A stretch of DNA of 64,000 bases from Gnomoniopsis sp. IMI 355080 (taxonomy: Eukaryota > Ascomycota > Sordariomycetes > Diaporthales > Gnomoniaceae). The notes below the pieces were generated by a model that saw only the letters and a list, made by a program, of their open reading frames with translations, ran no database searches and had not been told where the DNA came from. Both the position numbers and the translations under genes were made by a program. The stretch is taken from assembly GCA_027946555.1 (NCBI GenBank), contig JAPEVC010000065.1, positions 94,125 through 158,124 of the forward strand, written 5' to 3'. Numbering within the stretch: position 1 is the stretch's first letter; every line of letters begins with the position of its first letter. Positions 10,047 to 21,404 of this stretch are shown here, piece by piece.

Positions 10047-12968
10047 TTATGCCGACTTCAATAACTCCAGCGCCCTGCTCGTCATGGCGGTTTGCAAAGG
10101 CAGAGGCGGTGCAGAGAAAATGAAGCCCCGATTCTGAAAGTTCAGACTATCCATCAAAGCCTTCGGCCCAATCATGTACCCGCCAATGTGTCTGAATGCT
10201 TCGTACCATGAGCCAAGGACCAAGATCTGGACAGACCGTGATCCGCCGATGGACGAAGTTGCGTCGGCGAGGACAGACTTCCCGTGTGCATGCTCCAGCT
10301 GATCAAGGTACCCCAGCCGCCGTGGCCCAAGCCGACCAAGTCCACTTGTGTCGTCCAGCAGAATTACAGTCCCTAGCAGGGAATTTATCTTCTTCAAGCG
10401 CGCTAGCTGCTTCATGATCTCAAGTAGGTCCAGGTCGCCATCAGTGCGCAAATACAGTGTCAAGTAACACCTCTTACGCCCGTTGGCTTGTTGCTTGCGA
10501 TGCTGGGCCTCAATCGTTCGCACAAGGTCTTCTGTCGACTTGTACGTTCCAGTCACACAGCGTGAAGCATCTTTCACAGCGGATAATTGTGAGGTGACAT
10601 AGAAGGGAGACGAGCTTGGCACCAGCACGAGTGTGTAGGCATCTTTTTGTCGAGGAACCTGGGCGCGTGCGGCCACAGCGGCCCCAATGGAGACTTGAGC
10701 ATCACCGCAAAGAAGGGCTATATCGATTTCTTGAGTCAGCATAGAGGCGGGACAACGTCGATCGTGTATTTGGAATTTAGTCATGCTCACCTTCACAGCT
10801 ACCAGCCTGTTTTTTAAGGCATGGATAGAAATTGGCCAGGCTCTTCTCGAGCTCGACGTATGTGTCGAACGATCCATAGTAATGTCGCGCGGAGCAGGGC
10901 CCAAGACCGTATCGCTGGAGAGCGGCGACTCCAGCACCGACCACCATCAAGTGTCGCCCAAGTCCGGAGTTTCCGCCGTCGTTGTTATCAGCACCATTGC
11001 CTAGCTCGTCAATGAATCTCTCTATTTCTCGGTCAACTCGAATGGATTCTTCCTCAAGCAGTTGATCAGCATGTTGTTCAGAATCCCCGAATGTGGGTAG
11101 CTGGTTGTCAGGTTCGATCTCTCGAATTCCAGGTACCCGGTGAGCAACGGCGACTTGAGAAATTTTGACGACGGCTTTATCAATATCTGACCAACTCATT
11201 GTCGCAAAGATACTGGCTCGCACACGGCAGCACCTTTGGATGGGGCAAAATATAGTCAGCAACAGACGTTATCTCAGAAAGGCGGCAGATAAAGTAGTCG
11301 AAAAATACCGGCCACCACTATTGGACTTACCATAGAGACGTTGCTGGGGGCACACCGCAAGAAAGCGCAATGCCACTTTCGATCGAGTCCTTAATGCACG
11401 ATGAGAGACATTGCATAGTGCCTGGTAAACAAGATGGTTAGCTAAGAAAGGGGGATGAGAAACAGAGTCTGAAGCAAGGTTGACAAGATATTTTCGCATC
11501 GTCGGAGCCACTTACCCACTGGAAAGCAGACATTTGGACTGCCAGGCGAGCCCAGGATCTTGCAGCCTGCCGATGCCAGCCGCCTCGCCACGTAGAAAGA
11601 CTTTTCTTTTAGCATAGCCATCCGGTGCCGGATGAGAGTTGTATTCCTCAACAGCTGTAGCACACGAACCAGCACTCCTGACGCGACTCCCTTTCCGCAT
11701 GGCCCCGTGACAGTATCTGCTTCAGGTCGCATGTGCAACGCGAACTCGCCATTTGCCAGCACAGCACCACCCAGACAACCAACTGACTTGGAGAAGGTAC
11801 ACGTCAGGAAATCAGCCTCCGCCAGCGGACAATCAAAGCCTCGATCCTGCCAGTACTCGAAAGATCCACGGCCAGAAGACCCCAGGCCCATGAAAGAATG
11901 TGCTTCGTCCACCAACAGCTTAAAACCGTACGTCTTCTTCAGAGCCAGAATAGCTGGCAGGGGCGGCACGTTGCCCTCCATGCTGTAAGTCCCCTCAATT
12001 GCCACGCATACCAATGCCTCCGGCCAATTCCGTTGGCAGTATCGCAGTTGTGCGTCCAGATCTGTCATGCAATTGTGATTGAACTTCATCGTCTTTGCGC
12101 CTTTGTTGCTGTAGGCCCCTGTCCACATGGAGCTGTGGCTTTCACGATCGCAAAGGAAGATGCACGGTCGGCGCTGCGCCTCTGCCGCATCGACTACGGT
12201 CTTGAAGGCCAGCATGTTGCAGTTGAAACCTGAGGAAGTGATCTCGCATGCGTCAAATCCCAGGAAGCGCGTGAACTCGTTACGCACAGCCTCCTCCAAG
12301 GCTGGTGGAGCCGGCGTCATGGGCAGTCTCCGTAGAGCTTGCTGCTGTAGCTTAAGTGCGCCAGGCTCGAGTTGGGCAAAACCGCCGTAGTTATTGGAGG
12401 CAAGGTTGATGAGCTGCAGTGTGGGCAGGCCCTGTAGTGACTGGATGCTACCACTTTTGTAAGCCTCGACGTCTTCTAACCGGTACAGCTCGATGTGTGC
12501 GCCGGGACCCGACGCCAGCAAACGCGGCTCCTTGTTCGCCATGGGCACCATCACGAAGTGGCTGAAAAGGTCGCGGTTGAAAGGTGTGGCGAGCACCGAG
12601 GGCATATTCAATGCCTTTGTATCTTTCCAGCATTGAACAGCCGCCACAGAAACGCACCACCCAAGAAATCGGAGCTTCTTCACAGCGGGTACTGGGGGTT
12701 CGGCGGATTCGAAAATATTCTCTCCATCCTGAGCAGGAGACGGGAATGCCGGCTTGTATATAGCAGATTCAGTCAAGTGAGTGTCGGCGTCGCCTGGCTG
12801 TGATTCCATATCAGCCTCTGCATCATTGCTTCCGCCCGGAGACCGCGGTGTTGGCGATTTGCTTTGGTAGCCGGAATCATCGGTACTGATGCTTATTCGA
12901 TTTGTCTGAGGCTTCACGGGTGTCGTGATCGCAGCCGTCGCTGTCGTGCATTCGACGAGTTGCTCCAT
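10047..12968 (-). CDS. Single-chain alpha-oxoamine synthase: LCB2-like half fused to LCB1-like half
   Basis: Exons: 11516-12968, 11331-11421, 10791-11233 and 10047-10729; phases 1, 2 and 1 match and give 889 residues. Residues 1 to about 550 are an LCB2/KBL-type PLP enzyme that condenses an acyl thioester with an amino acid: His278 (RESHSSMW), Asp354 and His357 (DEAHSFMGLGSSGRG) and the PLP lysine Lys394 (TFSKSVGCLGG). From about residue 620 an LCB1-like half follows, with GPCSARHYYGSFDTYVELE (the cysteine kept in LCB1) and LGSWYEAFRHIGG, where Glu replaces the PLP lysine. The order matches single-chain viral serine palmitoyltransferase and, from memory, the long Fum8-type synthases of sphinganine-analogue metabolism. 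The LCB1-like half stops about 11 residues after FSAPPLPL and so lacks the usual C-terminal part. The substrate is unknown. Confidence 0.85.
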
Positions 12969-13049
12969 AGCTAGGTACCCGGTAGTAAGGAGAGTGAATG
13001 GCGAGTCCGGATTTGGGTGTCATGAAAATAGGACTTCGACCGTCATCAA

Positions 13050-13057
13050 CATATATA
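13050..13057 (-). promoter_or_regulatory. Candidate TATA box of the alpha-oxoamine synthase gene
   Basis: TATATAT on the minus strand, about 85 bases before the ATG at 12968. Confidence 0.45.
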
Positions 13058-13059
13058 CA

Positions 13060-15739
13060 CGCCATCGCTCCAACTCATCTTGTCTTGGCAGCCCCTGAAC
13101 GCTGTTCGCGGCCAGTAGTGGTACCTAGGTAGGCAGTAAGGAGGTACCGTGACCGTTCACCGCGTGATACTTGCTCTTGTTGCTCTGGCGTCATGGTTCA
13201 GCTTGTGTTGTTTTGCGAAGTTGAAAGGATGATCCCGCACTTGGTCGGACCTTGATATTGATGTTTCGTTGTCACTTGGACGTCTAGGAGGGACCTATCC
13301 GGTGGCTATGGGTCCGTTATGCGCAATCAGGCCATCTTATTGTTGGTACAGATGACTGAACGCGTCGAAAATACTGCGATCGGTACAGATCAGCTTTCAT
13401 CGGAGTCGATCTGAGTTCGCTCACGTGCGCCGTGAATTGTGCCGTGGATTACGGGGTCAGTCCCCGTCGTCCTCAGCCTTAGGAGCGGCGTGGCAATCGT
13501 TGTCATCATGCGATGACCGGGAAGACGCAGGGGACACCCGCGCATAAAAAAAGATTAGGGCGGAACTACCGATATTGTGCACGACTGTCACGCAAATATA
13601 AGGCGAGCAGAATAACCAGGGTCATCGGATCTCAAGCAATCGTTTTGTTTTGGACTGGAAAACTATTCTTCTGATCGATTCATTTCACTGTGCTGGTCAT
13701 GCCAAGATACTTTGGTGTTGTTGGTTCCCTTTCAAGTTCATGCGCGCTGTCCTACTGTTAAGGAGGATGTCGCACACGGCCTAATGGTTTCGAAGACGAT
13801 GATATCAATATATGGTGGAATAAATACCCTTGGTAGGCATTCAGATATTCTAGTCACCTATGTATTTCAGCCTGGTCATTGCAAAACTTGTCCGAGTCCT
13901 TTCCTGAGTGGGCGACTTCTCATCAGAATGTTCAGAAGTCAGGAAGTTTATTGTATGTACCTATGAACCTAAGTATGAAGCAGTTCAAGAGGGAAAAAAA
14001 AAGATGCTCTTCTCTATCATTCTCTCAGAAGTCAGCAGCGATAGCACAAACAGCTCCGTCATTAGCTGAGGCATCGGCCGCGTCCAGGTCCTATAATCAG
14101 TCACAGGCGCTGTTGTTTGGGATTTCGGGTAAAACGCACGAGACAATGCTTTCCGTTATTAACTCATTAAGCTTAATCTGGTGATATAGTACTAAATCCC
14201 CTATCATGTTCTTGGCACTAGGGGTAATCCTATGCACGAAGGCTATGTGCTTGTAATAGGGTACTACTTGCATGGAGCACTAAAGGCGTCACCTGTGATG
14301 AATTTTGCGACCCAGTGCTATTCAACGTCGCCTCTCATGCCTCCACACCGCAATTCTTGGTTTAATTTGAGCTGTCTAGTGACTGCCTAGAAATAGGTTG
14401 AGTTCGGAAGGGCAATCTTTGTATATCAAGCTGGTGGTGCTTCCAAGTTAGAACCGGAAACAGTAGCTCGAAGGATAGAAGAGCAAATTGGTGGTAGTAG
14501 ATTTCAAGAGGAGAAGGGAACCAAATGATATGAAGGGAAGAACGAGGCGAAGGAAGAAGAAGAAAAAAGGAAAAGGGAGGGAGTGTGGGTGGGACATGGG
14601 GGCTTACTGTTTGACAAGATCTACATATGAAGAAATAATTGGTTCGCAACAATTTCTCCGGGCAAGAGTAATTTAGAGGAGGAAGGCACAGCAGGATAAT
14701 TTCAACGGCCCCTTCACAAAGTAGACTTGATATGAGTAAAGAGGCAGATTAGTGTAGAAAAGGCTCAGAATGTCCAAGTAACACTAAAACGGATCATATG
14801 TTCAGATCAAAGGAGCTCAAGTAGGAGGCAAAAGTGGTTGTGCCGTAGTAGGGGTCACGAAACCTACTTAGTTAGGTACCTAGGTAGGTAGGTGGCGAAA
14901 TTGACTATCGTCATAAGCAGCTGCTGTTAATTGGCAGCTCCTATTCTAGCACAGCTCAGATCTAGAGGATCACTTCTCTTTACAGACGACTCATAAACAG
15001 CTCCTAACCCAAGGCAGCTTGTATCACTTGGAGTATTACTTATAAGTACAGCTCCTGTATATCTAGGTAGTAAAGCTTAGTTGAAGTTAGTATGAGCATG
15101 CCTAGGGCTGCTACGTTGGTGAAGGAGCTGATTTGAAACCACTTTTCACGGTGTGGCTGCGTGCCTAAGACGGTCAGCAAGGGCCAATCCGAATTTCTGA
15201 CGAGAATCAATGCTCCGTTACTGCGAGGAGAAGATGCCTTGGTCCTATGAAGATGGTCAAGCAAAGAAAGACATGCCAAGATTTTTGGGAGGATCAAGAG
15301 TGAGTTCGAGTCGGCAACTGAGTCAGACGTCGTCTGAGATTATAAGACTGGATATGGTGAGACTACAATAAATACCGTGACTTGCGATAGACCTGCGCGG
15401 CTCCGGGATGGCAGTGAGCCTCTGCTCTTCCAACCCTCAACCTCCGCCTTCGCGTATTTTGTCCATCTCGAACATGGTAAGTCTGCTTATTGTCGGTATC
15501 CTGGAAGCTGCAGACTAGCTAGAAGTGTTACATTGGATTTTTATGTACGTCTTCCGCTTCAGACAATAAAGGTGTTGGCACAGCATTCGGACGGTTCTCT
15601 GAGTAAAGAGATGGATCTATGATTCTATAAGGATCTTGTCTATGTGGTCCGCAAGTCTTGCTCCTCCAATACCTCACGTTGGTAGGTACGTTACGTCTAT
15701 TTTTCCCGACCTCTGCTGGGGCAGTCTGCCACAGCCGTC
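13060..15739. other. 2.7-kb intergenic region between oxoamine synthase and P450
   Basis: No supported gene. It contains a purine-rich run on the plus strand (about 14500-14600, GAAGAAGAAG followed by GGGAGGGAGTG) and copies of the recurrent CTAGGTAGGTA motif (13125, 14876-14893 and near 15064). No protein family was recognised in any frame. Confidence 0.4.
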
Positions 15740-17585
15740 CTACCAAAGTCTCTTCACACGAATTTTCAAGTCCCGATCGGGGGGCATAGCAGCAGCACCC
15801 GCATATCGCTCATCATTTTGAGCCTCACGGTCGCTTTTCGTACCATCGTAATGCGTCCACTCGACAAACTCGATATCAAACCGCCCAACCATCATCGCCA
15901 GCGCCATGAGAATTTCTTGCTTAGCAAAGTACCTCCCCGGACATCCGGACGCGCCTCCGCCGTACGGGAACCACGTGCCTGGCTTCGGAGCCACGAATGT
16001 AAGCTCCCCGTCCACAGTCTTTACATGGCGCCAGCCCCAGAACTCATGCGCCGGGTGCTCAGGGTGGTCCCAGTGGACAGGATCCATGTGGGCGTAACGC
16101 ATGGGCGTCTGGATGAGGCTGTCCTGCTGCAGCTGGTAGCCGCCAAGCTCCATGGGCTTCACGACGGCGCGCATGAGTGCAATAGACATGTGCACGCGCA
16201 TAGTCTCCACGTAAACGGACTGCAGCAAGGGTAGGGCGACGACCTTCTTGGTGTCGATGGACTTGGCGCCTGTGGACGGATCGGTCGTGTATACGCTGAG
16301 AATCTCGGCGCGAACGGCGGCGAGGAGGATGGGATCGCGGACAATCTCGATCATGCTCCAAAGGGACATGGGGATGGTGTTTGCATTTTGACTAGGAATG
16401 TTCTTAATTAGAAGGTCCATGGAAGGGGGGGGGGGGTCCGTGTGAATCTGAACTTACCCAAATACCAGCCCTGAAAAGAACCCAGTCTGTGTCTCGGCGC
16501 AAAAGTTCTTCATCCATTTTGCAGACTCACGGCTCAGTCTCGCGCCAAAGAGTTCGTCCCAGTGGGACTCGGCTTTTTCGGGGTTGTCCCATTCAAAGTT
16601 TGCCCAGGCATGATCGAGCCACTTCTGCATCATCTGGCACATCACCTCTTGCCTCTGATAGGGTTTCGGGTTCAGGATCTTGGGCAGGGGTGCAGTAATG
16701 ATGGTCGCCATTACCTCTTCAAAGGCCCAAAAGGTATCCATAAACCCTGGATTGAGCTCGAAGATCTTAGTGCCAAAAACAGCAGTGATGGCGCTCTGAG
16801 CCATATCATATTTGAAGAAGTTGAGTAACCCCACGTTGTTCCATTCGCCGAGTGGGAACTTCTCCTCGAGGTGGGCAGAAAAAAATTTGTAGAAGTCGAG
16901 TGCGAGGTAGTTGGCATAGTCTTTGTGGATCAGGTATTCGTGCCAAATATGGTGGTTTTGATACCTAGCTAAAGATTAGCAGAGAGGCCAGTCAATGTCA
17001 CGGGGCGGAGCCAATTATTTCAACCTACCAGTGTCGTTCATTCTCAGGAATTTCGATTCCCCTACCAGGCAACGGTACCTTTCCCCGGCCAGTCCTATCA
17101 CGAGTCCACAATGCCAGCTCATTCTTGGGCATGCGCCACATGGTCGGCATGACCTGCTCTTGCAATGCATAATTGTCGATGTTTGCCGTGGACCGGAATA
17201 GCACTTGAATGTTCTTGGGCCCCGTGACCATGTAAACTTTCTTGAGGCCGAGCCAGAAAGTGAAAACTCTGCTCTTCTCAAAGGCCGCGGCGGCGCGGAC
17301 CTCGAATTTGGTCATGTTGGTCATGAACTGCCACGCATTGGAAATGAAGGGGACGGCATCTGGGAGCTGAGGCGGCGTCTTGGGGTCATTTCCGAATGCC
17401 CTTGCGGCCACAAAGAGTAGAGTGGCTACAGAGAAAGTGACGAGAACGGTGGTCAGAGGAGATATAGGTAGGTGTGTCAAATATTCTTGCAGTTGTGCTT
17501 TCGCCGAGGCCAGCGGGAGCGTGGTGTTGAGGGCGCTCTGCACCCCAGCCGGCAACACACTCGTGGTGTTGCTGAGGATGTCCAT
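15740..17585 (-). CDS. Cytochrome P450, CYP7/CYP8-like
   Basis: Exons 17029-17585, 16458-16964 and 15740-16391 join in phase and give 571 residues. An N-terminal membrane anchor (TVLVTFSVATLLFVAARAF, about residues 42-60) is followed by a Pro-rich hinge (DPKTPPQLPDAVPF). The K-helix E-x-x-R is ETMR, and the heme loop is FPYGGGASGCPGRYFAKQE with the iron ligand near Cys505. The I-helix segment is QNANTIPMSLW, as in the CYP7/CYP8 group, in place of the usual (A/G)Gx(D/E)T(T/S), so the oxygen-activating acid is absent. It probably acts on a sterol or long-chain substrate in the ER. I chose the ATG at 17585 (MDILSN) over an upstream one because the extra residues are not P450-like. Intron 2 contains a run of 12 G. 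It is transcribed in the same direction as the oxoamine synthase, with 2.8 kb between them. Confidence 0.93.
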
Positions 17586-17680
17586 GTTTACAAACAGGCC
17601 AGCTTTGATTGGAATAAACTGTGTATCACACTGCTCTAAAATAAAAAGAACAGGAAGGAAAAGGGCCTCTGAAGCGTAGA

Positions 17681-17689
17681 TATATATAA
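17681..17689 (-). promoter_or_regulatory. Candidate TATA box of the P450 gene
   Basis: ATTATATATA on the minus strand, about 100 bases before the ATG at 17585, similar in position to that of the oxoamine synthase gene. Confidence 0.45.
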
Positions 17690-19822
17690 TGCTCTCGTTG
17701 TGGATCCATTGTGGGTCCCCGCCTGCAACACGATAATTCTGTTGCAGCACTAACCAGCTCCCTTCCAAGACGAGGTGAATACTATATCTTCCTTCATGCC
17801 CGAATTGTATGATGCGCAATCAACAGGCACAAAACGCGAATCTTTGCCAAGGGTAGCTGAGACTGATCGTCGAAAGTGGGCCCCGTACATGCTGCCATTA
17901 CGCCCACAATAGTAAAGCTTATGTTGACGGGAGCCCGCTATCATCCGTCTGATCTTATTCACTATGGCGAGGATGGTTTACAATGGGGCCCTCAAGTGAG
18001 CTGCGAGGAACGCAGCCTTCAATTGTATAGATGCTTTGTATGTATGTAACGCGTAGAGCCAAGCCTAGATTCAGCAGACACTGTTGCGGAATCGAAGAAT
18101 ATATACATCCGGTAAAGAATCTGTCCAAAATCGAAAAGTCGCAAGAGGTTCACAAAAAGAGTGGAAATACTGGGGCACGTATATAGTGCGGGTTGTTGCT
18201 GTGTGAACGTCGGCTGACGGGTAAGTTCACAGGGGCGTAGGAGGCATTGGACAACGCAGGAAAGAGAGTTGAGAGAAATCGGGGGACGAAACTATCCCAA
18301 AACCGAATCATAGGCGACTCCACCGGCCTGCAGGTGGATCTGGGCTGCAGCCGGGGCAAAAGTTTGAAGAACTTGGCTGGCAGCTTAGTAAACGCGGCTC
18401 CCTATTAGACTGCAGCGAGTCCAGTCCAAATGATTTGTTTATATTCCTTGACGATCACACTGCAGGCGGACGCTCCCGGATGTCTGCCGTACCCGCGGGT
18501 GCGAAAATAATTGCCCGAGATCCCGGCCCCACACATATCAATACAAAAACCCCGGGCTTGCTTCGGACTTCCGCCAAAGACAACACGCTTTGATATCGTC
18601 CAGAGCCAAACCCAAACAACGCCAAACTCAAGGAGTTAATATAATCCGAGCTACTCTCCACTTGGGCAGCTTTGGACGAATACCTGGTCGTCGGTTATCA
18701 GTAGGTAGTAATCTTCAGTTGACACGAAAGCAGACATATTGCAGATTCTCCAGTCTTTACCCAGTCCATGGTTACATATAACAAATGACAGCCGCGCCTA
18801 CTGCCATGCCCTTGTCGAGGTGCCCTGGCGAGGTGTGCTTTAGCTTTTAATGCCAGTCTTACTGCAATGCGAGACTGGGACCTGGAACCACACGCTCAGA
18901 CATGGGTCAGGAATTGACGATGTCGTTAGAAGATACCAAGCGCTCCATTGACTGTGAATAGTGCAGCCGAGAACCTAAATATCAGGTATCGAGTGACCTA
19001 GGCGCACCACTCGTGGAGCCATATTTATAATATGGAATGAGATATTTAAGGGATCAAGGCCTGTGCATGGAGTGATAGGGGGGATACCTACTTGCACAGA
19101 GCTTATGTCTCTTTCATTCTTGATTAACACTTCACAAAAGTTAATGATAATCTCGCATGAAGAGTCTCTCTGCTTTCGTGACTGAAAGTGATCCGTCCGA
19201 ATACGCTGACATGAACGATGTCCACTGACACATTGCACTCTTTTCCGCTGTTTTGCTGGATGACAGGTAGAGATGCGCAAACCTGCGTCTAAGGACGGTC
19301 CAGAAGAACAAAATCCAAAAGTGCCCAAGAGGCCGTGCCAAGGTGCCCGTGGCCCGAATACAAAATCCGGGTGCATGGCGACAAATCTCTTTGGCAATGA
19401 AGCCATCGTGGCATGCCACAGGACTTAGAGTATGCGATAAAGTTTTTTGTCAGGCCACCCTCGAATCTGACACAAAACAGGGAAGAGCTTGTGAAATATT
19501 TGTCGAGTCGACGCGTTCCGGACTCGCGACTACGACCGCATGAAGTCACGCAAGATGTCGGTCGTTATGCGGCTCAAAATTATACTGCGCTGGGGGCCTT
19601 CATCAGACTCAGAAAGCAAGATTTGGACAGGACCATGAGCGTGGCAGACGGTCCAAAACGCGAGCATCTCGACAATCAACTTGAGGTATACATCGGAAGA
19701 GGAAATCGACCTTGAGCTGGCCGTTGAAAGCCCTCGAAGTTGACGGACCTTCAGATCTCAAAACAATTCACGAACAGTAGGTAGGTACACTTCACAACTT
19801 GGGTGCAGAACTCATGCCTAGC
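17690..19822. other. Intergenic, possibly degraded coding DNA
   Basis: No intact gene. Short frames on both strands at 18975-19715 lack family motifs. Because a SNF2 relic begins near 19823 on the plus strand, the plus-strand frame at 19413-19715 might be more of the same decayed gene, but I could not match it to any helicase motif. Confidence 0.35.
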
Positions 19823-20441
19823 GTCAATTTCGACGACTTGGAACCCATACAGCTGCTCCCCAATAGTGGCCGCAAGGAGAAGACGCTTGTTTTCAGCGAG
19901 CGGATATCTTGCCTTGCATTCTCAAGCTCCTCATGACTGCTCCAGGCTACCGGCACGCGTTGTATGACGGTGCACTGAAATCTCCACAGCCAGGTGAGGC
20001 GGTCAAGAGCTCCCGGCGGATCTGGCGATCCTCAGGTTGAAATCATGCTTGTTTGGCTACAAGGGCTAGTGGCGCAGGACTGAACCTGATAGCTACATCG
20101 CAACTTCTCGTCATGGAGCCAGACCTTACTAAGTTGGAACGTCTCCTATCCTAGGAGTACCTCCCCTAGTAATGTCCCGTGCTGCATTATTGGGCCCGAG
20201 ACATACTGGCATATATGCGTGGACTCTTTGTGCAAGATCAGGCGGTCAACCGCACAGACCGAATCGGATTGAAGAACGAAGGCACTGTAAACCAGCTGCT
20301 GATTGCGGGCACCATGAAAGACAGAATTTTGCAATAATCCACGAAAAAAAGGTATAACTCGGTCTGACTGGCTTTGAGTAAGGACGGTGCCAAGGGAAAT
20401 TGTCGCTGACGAAAGAGGAGTTATTTGGGTTGCTCAAATAG
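19823..20441 (+). pseudogene. Relic of a SNF2-family helicase C-terminal domain
   Basis: Pieces of the C-terminal helicase domain of a SNF2/HLTF-type ATPase can be read in order but not in one frame. They are LLPNSGRKEKTLVFSERISCL (near 19853-19912), then in another frame YRHALYDGALKS, then GAGLNLIATSQLLVMEPDL (motif V region, from 20071), QAVNRTDRIG (motif VI, 20239-20268) and GTVNQLLIAGTMKDRILQ. A last piece, LTKEELFGLLK, ends at a stop at 20439-20441, the usual end of such proteins. There is at least one frameshift near 19900, several stops between motifs V and VI with extra sequence of about 80-100 bases, and another shift after the RILQ segment. The N-terminal helicase half was not found. 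Confidence 0.8.
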
Positions 20442-20743
20442 TTCGTCTACCAGTGGATGTCCTTGGAACTTCTGAGGGTTGTCATTTCTTGTTGGTCTTC
20501 GATGATGATTTCCTTGGCGGTTTCCGATGTGAGGAACTTTATGGGTAAAGGTGATTCCTAATATTTCGTACAGCGTCAACTGTACACCTGGGCACTTCTG
20601 CACTGGTCCTCGCTTGATCTGCTCACTAGCTGGCACTTATACCCTCTCCACGTCTGAACGACACCAATTATGTGTTTCCTGTCAAGGTGAATCTGGGCGA
20701 AATGTGTCCAATTTGGTGCACATGGCCTCACGCGCACACACAC

Positions 20744-21404
20744 TCAGGTAGGAGCAGGCATCTCATCCCCAGGTTTCGCATCACAGCTGATCCTCCCTGC
20801 AGGCAGGAAGAATAAGGCCACAAGCCCACCCCTCCTACACTGAGGGAAATGATGACTCCCCGCATGAGGACTCGTCCACCCTTTCCCCTGCCAGCCATTC
20901 AATCCCATCAATTCCGCGCCCTCGTCGATCGGAATCACGCAGTTGATCTCTCCGTACGGGTGCGCATGGTACTGGCCTTTGAAGTCGTCCTCGCCGTCGA
21001 TGGTAGTCATATACACGGTAGTTACGGAGCAGAAGCGCGTGGCCTCTGTGGGCGGGGAAACGCGGGAGCGCCGGTAGCGTTGGCCGTCTATGGAGATGTT
21101 GGCCACCCAGCCCTCATCGAGGCCGAGCTTGATGAGGCGTGACAAGGCATCGTAGTGTGGGGTACCGGGACCATAGTGAGTATTGAGGTGGTTTTCGAGG
21201 GATTTGCCTGGGGTTCTATCGCATCTGGGTGAGCATAGCCTACATCTACTCAGAGGACAAACCGTGGGATGTGAGTATGAGTTCTGAGAGAATCGCTTAC
21301 AAATTCTCCACCTCTGACAGGAATGCAGCAACCTCCTTCAGTAATAGCTCCTGGTTTGGGTGGACTTCTCCGGTGGGATCCGATCCTCCAGTGTAATCAG
21401 CCAT
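20744..21404 (-). CDS. 4-hydroxylaminobenzoate lyase-like protein (PnbB/DUF4863 type)
   Basis: Exons 21301-21404 and 20744-21224 join in phase (GTAAGC donor, CCCAG acceptor) and give 194 residues. The second exon carries the family pattern: SLENHLNTHYGPGTPHYDAL, GWVANISIDGQRYRRSRV, QYHAHPYGEINCVIPIDEGAELMG and GWTSPHAGSHHFPQCRRGGLVALFFLPAGRI. The H-x-H-x(3)-E and later H-H residues are placed as in a metal-binding cupin. Bacterial PnbB converts 4-hydroxylaminobenzoate to protocatechuate in nitroaromatic breakdown. Fungal homologues are known to exist, but their natural substrate is unclear, so the reaction here is inferred only from the family. Length is normal. It ends about 300 bases from the end of the SNF2 relic, on the opposite strand. 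Confidence 0.86.
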
